Assembly: GCF_024448715.1 (NCBI RefSeq)
Contig: NZ_JAMOHZ010000004.1
Location: 62,001-126,000 of the forward strand
DNA: 64,000 bases
Direction of reading: 5' to 3'
Source of the DNA: Stutzerimonas stutzeri
GTDB lineage: Bacteria; Pseudomonadota; Gammaproteobacteria; Pseudomonadales; Pseudomonadaceae
The first letter of the stretch is position 1; each line of letters starts with the position of its first letter. The notes under the pieces are model-generated. The model did no database searches, was not told where the DNA came from, and saw only the letters and a program-made list of their open reading frames with translations. Below are positions 8,657 through 17,534 of this stretch, in pieces. Position numbers and translations under genes: made by a program.

Positions 8657-9430
8657 TTAGAACGCCGGTACGACCGCGCCCTTGTACTTCTCTTTGATGA
8701 ACTGCTTCACCGCGTCGCTGTGCAGCGCCTTTGCCAGCTTCTGCATGGCGGCGCTGTCCTTGTTGTCTGGACGGGCGACGAGGATGTTCACATAGGGCGA
8801 GTCGCTGCCTTCGATGATCAGGGCATCTTCGGTGGGGTTGAGTTTGGCTTCCAGCGCGTAGTTGGTGTTGATCAGCGCCAGGTCGACCTGGGTCAGGACG
8901 CGCGGCAGGGTCGCGGCTTCCAGTTCGCGGATCTTGATGTTCTTCGGGTTTTCGGCGATATCCCTCGGCGTGGCGGTGATGCCGGCACCTTCTTTCAGGG
9001 TGATCACGCCGGCTTTCTGCAGCAGCAGCAGAGCGCGACCGCCATTGGTGGCGTCGTTGGGGATGACCACGGTGGCGCCATTTGATAGCTCGTCCAGCGA
9101 TTTCAGCTTGCTGGAATACGCACCGAAGGGCTCGATATGTACGCCGACGACACTGACCAGCTCGGTACCCTTGCCCTTGTTGAATTCGTCCAGGTATGGC
9201 TGGTGCTGAAAGAAGTTGGCGTCCAGACGCTCCTCGGAAACCTGGATGTTCGGCTGCACGTAGTCGGTGAAGACTTTTACGTTCAGCTCCACGCCTTGCT
9301 CGGCAAGTTGCGGTTTGACGAATTCGAGAATTTCCGCGTGCGGGACGGCGGTGGCGGCGACGTTCAGTTCGTCAGCGGCCTGGGCGGAAAAGGCCGCAAC
9401 AGCGGCGAAGGCGACAAGCAGTTTTTTCAT
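8657..9430 (-). CDS. metQ: Methionine ABC transporter substrate-binding protein
   Basis: NlpA/MetQ-family periplasmic receptor for methionine import. It has 257 residues. A signal peptide occupies about residues 1-21 (MKKLLVAFAAVAAFSAQAAD) with an AXA-type cleavage site; no lipobox Cys is visible, unlike many MetQ lipoproteins. Family motifs are VAATAVPHAEIL, YVQPNIQVSE and the NDATNGGRALLLL stretch. ATG at 9430 was chosen for the signal peptide and the AAGGAG site upstream. It is the last gene of metN-metI-metQ, transcribed leftward. Confidence 0.94.
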   Translation of the reverse strand: MKKLLVAFAAVAAFSAQAADELNVAATAVPHAEILEFVKPQLAEQGVELNVKVFTDYVQPNIQVSEERLDANFFQHQPYLDEFNKGKGTELVSVVGVHIEPFGAYSSKLKSLDELSNGATVVIPNDATNGGRALLLLQKAGVITLKEGAGITATPRDIAENPKNIKIRELEAATLPRVLTQVDLALINTNYALEAKLNPTEDALIIEGSDSPYVNILVARPDNKDSAAMQKLAKALHSDAVKQFIKEKYKGAVVPAF

Positions 9431-9495
9431 GGAAGGCTCCTTTTCGACTCGACGAACCAACGCCGAGCACAGTAGTTATCAAACCGGTTTGGCAG

Positions 9496-10161
9496 TTATT
9501 TGCGGGAAAAATGCGTAACCAGTTTGTCTCCGACGCTCTGCAGCACCTGCACCAGCACCAACAGCAGGATTACGGTGACCACCATGACGTCGGTCTGGAA
9601 GCGCTGGTAGCCGAAGCGGATTGCCAGGTCGCCGAGCCCGCCGGCGCCCACCACGCCAGCCATGGCGGTGTAGGACACCAGGGTGATTGCCGTAACGGTA
9701 ATGGCGGCGATGATTCCCGGACGTGCTTCAGGTAGCAGCGCGCTGAAGATGATCTGCCGAGTCGTGGCGCCCATCGCCTGAGTCGCCTCGATGATGCCGC
9801 GGTCCACTTCGCGCAATGCGGTTTCCACCAGGCGCGCAAAGAACGGTGCAGCGCCCACCACCAGCGGCGGAATCGCCCCGGCAACGCCCAGCGAAGTGCC
9901 GGTGATCAGCACGGTGAAGGGAATCATAACGATCAGCAGGATGATGAACGGCAGCGATCGCAGCACGTTCACCACGAACGAGAGAAAAGCGTACAGCGGG
10001 CGATTCTCGAACAGCTGACGCGGGCCACTGAGAAATAGCAGCACACCTAGCGGCAGGCCGAGAACAATGGTGAACAGCAGCGAGCCGCCGAGCATAAGCA
10101 GCGTGTCCAGCGTTGCCAGCCAGATTTCGTACCAGTCGACGTTTGTCAGCAAGGCTTCCAT
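9496..10161 (-). CDS. metI: Methionine ABC transporter permease
   Basis: Inner-membrane channel subunit of the methionine importer; 221 residues, five to six helices. The cytoplasmic coupling loop EATQAMGATTRQIIFSALLPEA (split here across residues 138-159) matches the EAA motif that docks on MetN. The ATG overlaps the metN stop by one base on the minus strand (ATGA), so translation is coupled. Followed by metQ after 65 bases. Confidence 0.95.
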   Translation of the reverse strand: MEALLTNVDWYEIWLATLDTLLMLGGSLLFTIVLGLPLGVLLFLSGPRQLFENRPLYAFLSFVVNVLRSLPFIILLIVMIPFTVLITGTSLGVAGAIPPLVVGAAPFFARLVETALREVDRGIIEATQAMGATTRQIIFSALLPEARPGIIAAITVTAITLVSYTAMAGVVGAGGLGDLAIRFGYQRFQTDVMVVTVILLLVLVQVLQSVGDKLVTHFSRK

Positions 10162-11183
10162 CAGCGCACCACCTCCACGTGAACGTCAGCAGCATCCAGA
10201 CGCGCCAGCGCGGCTGCCATGTCGCCGCCGACCAAGGCCAGGGTCAGTTGGCCGTAGGGCGTGTCCTTGATGCGATCGATGCGCCCCGAGAGGATGCTGA
10301 AATCCACACCGGTTTCACGCGCCACCGTGCCCAGCAGCGGCTTGTAGGTGGCATCACCCTGAAAGGTCAGGCGCAGGATGCGACCCGGCACATGAGCAAA
10401 GTCATCACGCTGCTCGTTTTCGTCGACGGCCTCGTCTTCCAACACGAATCGCTGGGTCGTGGGGTGCTTGGGATGCAGGAACACCTCGGTCACCGGGCCC
10501 TGCTCGACGATGGCGCCACCGTCCATCACCGCGACGCGGTCACAGACGCGGCGAATCACATCCATCTCATGGGTGATCAGCACGATGGTCAGGCGCAGCT
10601 CGCGGTTGATCTCCGCCAGCAATTGCAGCACCGAGGCGGTGGTCTGCGGGTCGAGGGCGCTGGTGGCCTCGTCGCAGAGCAGGATGTCCGGCTCGGTAGC
10701 CAGCGCGCGGGCGATGCCGACGCGCTGCTTCTGACCGCCGGAAAGTTGCGCTGGATACTTGCGCGCCTGGTCTTTCAGGCCGACGCGCTCGAGCAGGGCA
10801 GCGACGCGGTCGTCGATCTCGCTGCGCGAATGGTTGCCCGCCAGACGCAGCGGCATGGCGACGTTGTCGGAGACGGTCTTGGACATCAACAGGTTGAAGT
10901 GCTGAAAGATCATCCCAACCCGCTGGCGGAAGCGGCGCAGGCCATTGGCATCCAGCGCGGTGACATCTTCGCCATTGACCAGAATGCGTCCGCCGGACGG
11001 TTCTTCCAGGCGATTGATCAGGCGCAGCAAGGTGCTCTTGCCCGCGCCGGAATGGCCGATCAGGCCGAACACCTCACCGGCGCCAATAATCAGCTCGGTC
11101 GGCTTGAGCGCGGGCACTTCACGACCAGCGCCGCGGCCGCTGGCGACGCGATAGGTTTTATGGACTTGCTGAAATTCGATCAC
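10161..11183 (-). CDS. metN: Methionine ABC transporter ATP-binding protein
   Basis: ATPase of the methionine importer; 340 residues. Walker A is GHSGAGKST, the signature is LSGGQKQR, Walker B is [12 protein letters not shown], followed by the H-loop ITHEMD. A C-terminal NIL domain (about residues 260-340) would bind methionine for trans-inhibition. I take the GTG at 11183 ([11 protein letters not shown]) since homologues begin there. The 270 bases up to katE hold both divergent promoters; I could not identify a specific operator there. Confidence 0.94.
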   Translation of the reverse strand: MIEFQQVHKTYRVASGRGAGREVPALKPTELIIGAGEVFGLIGHSGAGKSTLLRLINRLEEPSGGRILVNGEDVTALDANGLRRFRQRVGMIFQHFNLLMSKTVSDNVAMPLRLAGNHSRSEIDDRVAALLERVGLKDQARKYPAQLSGGQKQRVGIARALATEPDILLCDEATSALDPQTTASVLQLLAEINRELRLTIVLITHEMDVIRRVCDRVAVMDGGAIVEQGPVTEVFLHPKHPTTQRFVLEDEAVDENEQRDDFAHVPGRILRLTFQGDATYKPLLGTVARETGVDFSILSGRIDRIKDTPYGQLTLALVGGDMAAALARLDAADVHVEVVR

Positions 11184-11453
11184 GGGCGAACCTTGTGGGT
11201 GCGGTCGTAAGTGCCGGGATGGTCGGCGAAAGGCGTGCATTCTACGCGTTTGCAACCGGACGGCGTAGCGAGGCTGCAGTTCATTGAGACAAGCCATTGA
11301 GCCGATAGGCCGAGCAAATCATCGGAACGCGCAACCTTGCACAGCTTTGACGGGTCACTAACCGGTACGCCGTGAATCGATCAACTATCCGGCCGCACTG
11401 GAGCGGCCAGGTCCCTTCGCGGTTAAGCACACCCTGCTCAACCGAGGCCCAAG

Positions 11454-13595
11454 ATGACGGACAAAGATCCAAAGCACAGCGAGCTCGCCGGTACCGACAC
11501 CGTCGATCGCAAGAATCACAACGCCAAACTGGATGACCTCGAGGTGTCCCGCAGTGACGCCACCGGTGAGGCGCTGACGACCAATCAGGGCGTGAAGATT
11601 GCCGACAACCAGAACACTCTGAAGGCCGGTACACGCGGCCCCTCGTTGCTCGAAGACTTCATCATGCGCGAGAAATTGACGCACTTCGATCACGAGCGCA
11701 TCCCGGAACGCATCGTCCACGCGCGGGGCTCCGCAGCCCATGGCGTATTCGTCAGCTACGACGACCACAGCGCGTTGACTAAGGCGTCGTTCCTCTCCGG
11801 CAAGGGCAAGGAGACGCCCGTGTTCGTGCGTTTCTCAACCGTGCAGGGATCACGCGGTTCGGCCGATACCGTGCGCGACGTGCGCGGCTTCGCCACCAAG
11901 TTCTACACCGACGAGGGCATCTTCGATCTGGTTGGCAACAACATGCCGGTGTTTTTCATCCAGGACGCGATCAAGTTTCCCGACTTCGTGCATGCGGTCA
12001 AACCCGAGCCGCACAACGAGATTCCGCAAGGCCAGTCGGCGCACGACAGCTTTTGGGATTTCGTTTCCCTGACGCCCGAGTCGGCGCACATGGTCATCTG
12101 GGCCATGTCCGATCGCGGCATCCCCCGCAGCCTGCGCGCCATGGAAGGCTTCGGCGTGCACACCTTTCGCCTGATCAATGCCGAGGGCACCAGCCGCTTC
12201 GTCAAATTCCACTGGAAGCCGGTGGCCGGTGCGTTCTCGCTGGTCTGGGACGAGACCCTGAAGCTGGCGGGCAAGGATCCGGACTTCAACCGCCGCGACC
12301 TGTGGGAGTCCATCGAGATGGGCGACTACTTCGAGTGGGAGCTGGGCGTGCAGGTCGTGGAAGAAGCCGACGAGCACAAGTTCGACTTCGACCTGCTCGA
12401 CCCGACCAAGATCATTCCCGAAGAGTTGGTGCCGGTGCAGAAGCTCGGCAAAATGACCCTCAACCGCAACCCGGACAACTTCTTCGCCGAGACCGAGCAG
12501 GCCGCTTTCCACATCGGTCACATCGTGCCGGGCATCGATTTCAGCAACGACCCGCTGCTGCAGGGCCGGCTGTTTTCCTACACCGACACCCAGCTGCTGC
12601 GCCTCGGCGGGCCGAACTTCCACGAAATCCCGATCAACCGTTCGATTGCGCCGGTGCACAACAACCAGCGTGATGCCTTCCACCGTCAGACGATCAACAA
12701 GGGCCGCGCCAACTACGAGCCCAACTCCATCGACAGCGGCTGGCCCAAGGAAACCCCGCCGGCAGCCAGCGGCGGCGGTTTCGAGAGCTATCCGGAACGT
12801 ATGGAAGGCCACAAGGTTCGCCAGCGCAGCCCGTCTTTCGCAGACCATTTCTCCCAGGCCACGCTGTTCTGGAACAGCATGAGCGCCCCGGAAAAGGAGC
12901 ACATCATTGGTGCCTACAGCTTCGAGCTGGGCAAGGTGGAGCGCGTCTTCATCCGCGAGCGTCAGGTCAACGAGATTCTCGCCAATATCGACCTGGAGCT
13001 GGCGCGCCGGGTTGCGGAAAACATCGGTGTGACGCCCCCTACAGCGCCGACCGCGAGCCTCAAGCAGCCGACCCCGGCCAGCTCACCGGCGCTGAGCCTG
13101 ATGAATCATCTGCCGGGCAACATCAAGTCGCGCAAGGTGGCGATCCTCATCGCCAACGGCGTGGACGGCAAGGCCATCGACGCCTTCAAGCAGAAGCTTG
13201 CAGACGAGGGCGCCATGGCCAAGCTGATCGGTCCGTCGCCGGCTCCGGTCAAGACCGCCGACGGCACGATGCTGACGCCCGATGCAGCAATGGACGGCAT
13301 GCCGTCCATTGCTTTCGACGCGGTCTTCGTGCCGGGCGGGGCGCAGAGCGTGCAGGCCATGGCCAAGAACGGCGTGGCCAAGCACTACCTGCTGGAAGCC
13401 TACAAGCACCTCAAGCCGATCGCAGTGCTGGGCGATGCCCGGCAACTGCTCACGGCGCTCAACCTGCCGGAAGATGCCGGCCTGGTGACAGGCGACGATG
13501 CAGATGTGACCACGGTGTTTGCGGCGTTCGCGCAAGCACTGGCGCAACACCGCATCTGGGCGCGTCAGCCTGCAGCGGATCAAGTGCCGGCCTGA
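11454..13595 (+). CDS. katE: Large-subunit catalase HPII type
   Basis: Heme catalase degrading H2O2, usually a stationary-phase (RpoS-linked) enzyme. It has 713 residues. The distal His is H89 in VHARG, the distal Asn is in GNNMPVFF (about N162), and the proximal heme Tyr is Y376 in [11 protein letters not shown]-terminal DJ-1/PfpI-like domain (about residues 565-700, [10 protein letters not shown]) marks the large-subunit clade. GAGGCCCAAG precedes the ATG. It lies between metN and the znu region; in P. aeruginosa katE is elsewhere, so its position here is lineage-specific. A terminator follows. Confidence 0.96.
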   Translation: MTDKDPKHSELAGTDTVDRKNHNAKLDDLEVSRSDATGEALTTNQGVKIADNQNTLKAGTRGPSLLEDFIMREKLTHFDHERIPERIVHARGSAAHGVFVSYDDHSALTKASFLSGKGKETPVFVRFSTVQGSRGSADTVRDVRGFATKFYTDEGIFDLVGNNMPVFFIQDAIKFPDFVHAVKPEPHNEIPQGQSAHDSFWDFVSLTPESAHMVIWAMSDRGIPRSLRAMEGFGVHTFRLINAEGTSRFVKFHWKPVAGAFSLVWDETLKLAGKDPDFNRRDLWESIEMGDYFEWELGVQVVEEADEHKFDFDLLDPTKIIPEELVPVQKLGKMTLNRNPDNFFAETEQAAFHIGHIVPGIDFSNDPLLQGRLFSYTDTQLLRLGGPNFHEIPINRSIAPVHNNQRDAFHRQTINKGRANYEPNSIDSGWPKETPPAASGGGFESYPERMEGHKVRQRSPSFADHFSQATLFWNSMSAPEKEHIIGAYSFELGKVERVFIRERQVNEILANIDLELARRVAENIGVTPPTAPTASLKQPTPASSPALSLMNHLPGNIKSRKVAILIANGVDGKAIDAFKQKLADEGAMAKLIGPSPAPVKTADGTMLTPDAAMDGMPSIAFDAVFVPGGAQSVQAMAKNGVAKHYLLEAYKHLKPIAVLGDARQLLTALNLPEDAGLVTGDDADVTTVFAAFAQALAQHRIWARQPAADQVPA

Positions 13596-13610
13596 TCGCA
13601 GTAACGCCAA

Positions 13611-13647
13611 AAGGCGGTCCGGTTGATCCCGGGCCGCCTTTTTATTT
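13611..13647 (+). terminator. Rho-independent terminator after katE
   Basis: AAGGCGGTCCGG pairs with CCGGGCCGCCTT with one mismatch, followed by TTTTTATTTT. It begins 15 bases after the katE stop. Confidence 0.82.
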
Positions 13648-13662
13648 TGCCGAGGCATGTCG

Positions 13663-14163
13663 TTAAGCCAGTTCGCGCCAGTGCAGGTAGCAGCGCAGGT
13701 CGAATTCGGTCTGCGCATAGCCGGGCATCATGTATTCGCAGAGCTTGTAGAAAGCGCGGTTGTGATCGCTCTCGCGCAAGTGCGCCAGCTCATGCACGAC
13801 GATCATCTGCAGGAATTGCGGTGCCGCCTCCTTGAACAGCGCGGCGACGCGGATCTCTTTCTTCGCTTTCAGCTTGCCGCCCTGCACGCGCGATACGGCG
13901 GTGTGCAGGCCAAGGGCGCGGTGAGTCAGGTCGAGGCGATTGTCGTAGAGCACCTTGTCGACGCCCGGCGCGCTTTTCAGGTGTGCCTGCCTGAGCTTCT
14001 GGACGAATTCATACAGCGCCTTGTCGCTCTGAATCTGATGGCGCTCGGGGTAGCGCTGGGCGAGATAATCGCCCAGGCGCTGTTCGGCGATCAGACGTCG
14101 GACCTGCTGTTGCAGGGCGTCCGGATAGCCTTGGAGATAGCGCAGGGGCGCGGTCGGGTTCAT
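13663..14163 (-). CDS. YgjP-like zinc metallopeptidase (M48/DUF45-related)
   Basis: A 166-residue protein of the YgjP/WLM-like group. The zinc site is H124-E125-x-x-H128 in VVHELAHLRESDH with H134 as a probable third ligand. No signal peptide or membrane helix is visible, so it is likely cytoplasmic. The substrate is unknown for this family. It converges on katE. A few basic stretches (KLKAKKEIR) match the conserved region before the active site in these proteins. Confidence 0.82.
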   Translation of the reverse strand: MNPTAPLRYLQGYPDALQQQVRRLIAEQRLGDYLAQRYPERHQIQSDKALYEFVQKLRQAHLKSAPGVDKVLYDNRLDLTHRALGLHTAVSRVQGGKLKAKKEIRVAALFKEAAPQFLQMIVVHELAHLRESDHNRAFYKLCEYMMPGYAQTEFDLRCYLHWRELA

Positions 14164-14228
14164 GTCTGTGGTTATACCGGCTAGCGTTAAATGGCGGGTT
14201 GCATCCGCCTACGTTCGGGCTTTCAGTT

Positions 14229-15011
14229 TCAGCGGCGTGGCCAGGTGAAGCTCAGTAGGAACAGTCCCGCCGCCGACACCACGATTGACGGCCCTGCTGG
14301 CGTGTCCTGATACCAGGACAGCGCCAACCCACAGCACACCGCCAGCAAGCCCAGCAGGCTGGCGCCGAAGGCCATTTGTTCCGGTGTGCGTGCATGGCGC
14401 TGGGCAGCCGCGGCGGGAATGATCAGCAGCGAGGTGATCAGCAGAACGCCGACGATCTTCATCGCCACCGCAATCACCACTGCAATCAGCAGCATCAGCG
14501 CCAGACGGATTCCTGCTACCGGCAGGCCTTCGACCTTAGCCAGCTCCTCGTGCACGGTGACCGCCAGCAGCGGCCGCCACAACAGCGCCAAAATGAGCAG
14601 GACCAGTGCGCTGCCGGCGACGATCCAGGCGAGATCGGTCGGGCTCACAGCCAGCAGATCGCCGAACAGGTAGCCCATCAGGTCGATACGCACATCCTGC
14701 ATGAAACTCAGCGAAACCAGCCCCAGCGACAAGGTGCTGTGCGCCAAGATTCCGAGCAAAGTGTCCGATGCCAGCGGCTGGCGTTGTTGCAAGGTCACCA
14801 GCAACACCGCCAGTAGCACGCAACAGACGATCACCGCCAAGGTCAGGTTGACCTCCAGCATTAGCCCCAGCGCGACGCCTAGCAGGGCCGAATGGGAAAG
14901 GGTGTCGCCAAAATAGGCCATGCGCCGCCAGACTACGAAAGAGCCGAGCGGGCCGGCTACCAGGGCCAGGGCCAGGCCGGCGAGCAAGGCGTTCAATAGA
15001 AAATCTGGCAT
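14229..15011 (-). CDS. znuB: Zinc ABC transporter permease
   Basis: Membrane subunit of the high-affinity zinc importer; 260 residues and about eight helices. Family motifs include GPLGSFVVWRRMAYFGDTLS near residue 20 and MKIVGVLLITSLLIIPAAAA near residue 185. I take the ATG at 15011 (MPDFLLNALLAG); the longer frame would start with TTG inside znuC. It lies five bases after znuC and ends the zur-znuC-znuB operon. Confidence 0.94.
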   Translation of the reverse strand: MPDFLLNALLAGLALALVAGPLGSFVVWRRMAYFGDTLSHSALLGVALGLMLEVNLTLAVIVCCVLLAVLLVTLQQRQPLASDTLLGILAHSTLSLGLVSLSFMQDVRIDLMGYLFGDLLAVSPTDLAWIVAGSALVLLILALLWRPLLAVTVHEELAKVEGLPVAGIRLALMLLIAVVIAVAMKIVGVLLITSLLIIPAAAAQRHARTPEQMAFGASLLGLLAVCCGLALSWYQDTPAGPSIVVSAAGLFLLSFTWPRR

Positions 15012-15016
15012 GTTGA

Positions 15017-15784
15017 TTAGTGCTTGCAATTGGGGCCGTGAACGTGAGGTTTGAGCACCACGCTGCCGTGCAGGTCGTGGCTGTGGTCATGCTGGTGGTG
15101 GTAAATCGCCAGGCTGCGGGCATCCTGGCCGAACAGCTCGACGAAAGCAGGGTCGTTGCTGACCTGTTCCGGATGGCCCGAGCAGCAGACATGGCGATTC
15201 AGGCAAACGACCTGGTCGGTGGCGCTCATGACCAAATGCAGATCATGGGAAACCATCAACACACCGCAACCATGGCGATCCCGCAAACGGCCGATCAGCC
15301 GATAGAGTTCGGCCTGGCCGGACACATCGACGCCCTGCACGGGTTCGTCCAGCACCAGCAGCTCGGGTTTGCGCAGTAACGCCCGGGCGAGCAAAACACG
15401 CTGCATTTCGCCGCCAGAGACGGTCTGCAACGGGCTGTCGATAACATGCTCGGCGCCGACTTCGGCCAGCGCAGTCAGAGCGCTGGCGCGGTCCACTTTG
15501 GGTACCAGGCGCAAAAAGCGCAGCACCGACAGTGGCAGCGTAGGGTCGACATGGAGCTTTTGCGGCATATAGCCGACGCGCAATTTCGGTTTGCGCCAGA
15601 CCGTGCCGCTGTCTGGCTGAAGCAGGCCGAGCACGGCACGCACCAGCGTGGTCTTGCCTGCGCCGTTGGGCCCGATCAGCGTAACGATTTCGCCGCGATG
15701 CACCTGCAGCTGAGCGCCTTCGAGCACGGCCTGCTTGGCAAACCGCACGTGAACGTCATCCAGGCGGATAAGCGCTTCGCTCAT
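15017..15784 (-). CDS. znuC: Zinc ABC transporter ATP-binding protein
   Basis: ATPase of the ZnuABC importer; 255 residues. Walker A is GPNGAGKTT, the signature is VSGGEMQR, Walker B is [12 protein letters not shown], and the H-loop is VSHDLH. The C-terminus is His-rich ([13 protein letters not shown] and HVHGPNCKH), a feature of gammaproteobacterial ZnuC that may sense zinc. Its ATG overlaps the zur stop (ATGA), so it is coupled to its own regulator. Confidence 0.95.
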   Translation of the reverse strand: MSEALIRLDDVHVRFAKQAVLEGAQLQVHRGEIVTLIGPNGAGKTTLVRAVLGLLQPDSGTVWRKPKLRVGYMPQKLHVDPTLPLSVLRFLRLVPKVDRASALTALAEVGAEHVIDSPLQTVSGGEMQRVLLARALLRKPELLVLDEPVQGVDVSGQAELYRLIGRLRDRHGCGVLMVSHDLHLVMSATDQVVCLNRHVCCSGHPEQVSNDPAFVELFGQDARSLAIYHHQHDHSHDLHGSVVLKPHVHGPNCKH

Positions 15785-16266
15785 GCGGCGCTCCGGCACG
15801 GCGCGCAAAGGCCAACCACTTCGACCGTCTGTCCCTCAACGCTGAAGTCGACGCTGGCCGCCGCGGTCGTGATCGCATCGCTGATGGCTGGGTGTTCCAG
15901 CTCGATGGCGGTATGACAATTGCGACAGATCAGGAACTGCCCCTGATGCGGGTGTTCCGGATGGTTGCAACCGATGAAAGCGTTGAGCGATGCGATGCGA
16001 TGCACCAAACCATTTTCCAAGAGGAAATCCAACGCACGATAAACGGTCGGCGGCGCGGCGCGGCGGCCATCCTGCTCAGTCAGTTGGGCAAGAATGTCGT
16101 AAGCGCCGAGCGGCTTGTGGCTTTGCCAGACCAGCTCCAGGACACGTTTGCGCAGCGCGGTGAGGCGTACACCGGAGCGCGCACAGAGCGTATCGGCTTC
16201 GGTCAGCGCGTGACTGACGCAGTGTTCGTGATCGTGGGGCGTGCAGGCCAGCGGTGTTTTAGGCAT
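15781..16266 (-). CDS. zur: Fur-family zinc uptake regulator Zur
   Basis: Zinc-responsive repressor of the znu genes, called Np20 in P. aeruginosa. It has 161 residues: an N-terminal His/Cys-containing leader, winged helix to about residue 90, and a dimerisation domain. Structural zinc is expected at C114-x-x-C117 and C154-x-x-C157; the regulatory site includes the HPEHPHQG region. It starts a minus-strand operon zur-znuC-znuB, divergent from znuA, and probably represses both directions through the site at 16291-16305. Confidence 0.94.
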   Translation of the reverse strand: MPKTPLACTPHDHEHCVSHALTEADTLCARSGVRLTALRKRVLELVWQSHKPLGAYDILAQLTEQDGRRAAPPTVYRALDFLLENGLVHRIASLNAFIGCNHPEHPHQGQFLICRNCHTAIELEHPAISDAITTAAASVDFSVEGQTVEVVGLCAPCRSAA

Positions 16267-16290
16267 ATGCGAAGACGAGGTAGTGGAGAG

Positions 16291-16305
16291 ACGTTATTAT
16301 GTTAC
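16291..16305. promoter_or_regulatory. Zur-box-like operator between zur and znuA
   Basis: ACGTTATTATGTTAC resembles the imperfect palindrome GTTATAnTATAAC bound by gammaproteobacterial Zur. It is the only such site in the short zur-znuA intergenic gap. It overlaps the first possible ATG of znuA (16299). Confidence 0.55.
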
Positions 16306-17336
16306 CCATTCAGTCCGATCGAGTGTTGCCCGTGTACCGTCTTTTTTCGTTACCACTGCTTCTAACCATCACCTTCTTCGCCAGTGCCCCGGCTCGCGCC
16401 GAGGTGGATTTGCTGACTAGTATCAAACCTCTGCAGCTGATCGCTGCTGCCGTCCAGGATGGTGTGGGCGAACCGGCGGTGCTGCTCCCTGCCGGCGCTT
16501 CCGCCCATCACTATGCGCTACGGCCTTCCGACGTACGGCACATCCGTAGCGCCGACCTGTTTTACTGGATCGGCCCGGACATGGAGGGTTTTCTCGCGCC
16601 GGTGCTGGAGGGCCGCAAGGGGCCAAGCCTTGTCGTGCAATCGCTGCCGGGCTTGACCCTGCGCCATTTCGGCGACACACATGTTGAATCCGGACACAAC
16701 GCACACGCTGAGCACGGCGATCACGCGCACGAATCGCATAGTGATCACCCACACGAGTCCCACGAACAGCATGCATCGGCGGAACATGACGAGCACGACC
16801 ATGCGCACCGCCCTGGCAGCCTCGACTCGCATTTATGGCTGCTACCGGCCAACGCGCTGGTCATTGCCGAAAAAATGGCCGGGGATTTAGCCGCCATCGA
16901 TCCGGCCAATGCGCAGCGCTACCAGGCCAATCTTGCCGCTTTCAAGCAGCGGTTGAGCGCGCTCGACAAGCGCCTGCTCAAGCGCCTAGACAGTACCAGC
17001 GCCAAACCCTTTTTCGTTTTCCATGAAGCCTACGATTATTTCGAGGCGGCGTACGGCCTCAAGCACAGCGGTGTTTTCAGCGCCGGTGGTGAAGCCCAGC
17101 CCGGCGCGCGCCACGTGGCCGAAATGCGCCAGCGGCTGGAGCAGGCCGGGCCGAGCTGTGTATTCCACGAGCCACCGACCCGCCCACGGCTGGCCGACAG
17201 TCTGATTAGAGAACTGCCGGTGAGACTGGCCGAGCTGGACGCCATGGGCAACGGCATCGATGCTACTGCCGAGGGTTACGAGCGGCTGATCGATAATCTC
17301 GGCACGTCGCTCGCTGAATGTCTGGAGTCGCTCTGA
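16299..17336 (+). CDS. znuA: Zinc ABC transporter substrate-binding protein
   Basis: Periplasmic zinc receptor of the ZnuABC importer. In the longest form it has 345 residues: signal peptide to about residue 34 (ending ASAPARA), N-lobe with H70-H71, a His/Asp/Glu-rich flexible loop at residues 128-170, then SHLWLLP (H178) and the C-lobe. The loop is the ZnuA hallmark and helps capture zinc. The ATG at 16299 lies in the Zur-box-like site, so translation may start at GTG 16323 or 16332, either of which leaves a complete signal peptide. Confidence 0.93.
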   Translation: MLPIQSDRVLPVYRLFSLPLLLTITFFASAPARAEVDLLTSIKPLQLIAAAVQDGVGEPAVLLPAGASAHHYALRPSDVRHIRSADLFYWIGPDMEGFLAPVLEGRKGPSLVVQSLPGLTLRHFGDTHVESGHNAHAEHGDHAHESHSDHPHESHEQHASAEHDEHDHAHRPGSLDSHLWLLPANALVIAEKMAGDLAAIDPANAQRYQANLAAFKQRLSALDKRLLKRLDSTSAKPFFVFHEAYDYFEAAYGLKHSGVFSAGGEAQPGARHVAEMRQRLEQAGPSCVFHEPPTRPRLADSLIRELPVRLAELDAMGNGIDATAEGYERLIDNLGTSLAECLESL

Positions 17337-17534
17337 CGACCCGTTAACCGCATGCCGGTGGCGCTTTTTCCGCCGGTTACTGCATCGCCTCGCTTCCCGA
17401 CATCGAGCCAACCGGGTATCGACCCGCCTCTGCCGTTGCCGGTCGGCCAAGTGGATGTGGGTGGGTGCTTTTCGTAGCGGTGACTATGCTTCGTGTTCTG
17501 GTGTTCTATTCAACGACACGAGGATGCGCGGCGC

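Noticed and set aside
10113..11210. 365-codon plus-strand ORF opposite metN
   Set aside because: Antisense shadow; metN shows all ABC motifs on the minus strand.
17337..17534. Possible cobalamin riboswitch before nrdJa
   Set aside because: No B12-box-like block or convincing conserved fold was seen; only a short imperfect GC hairpin follows znuA.
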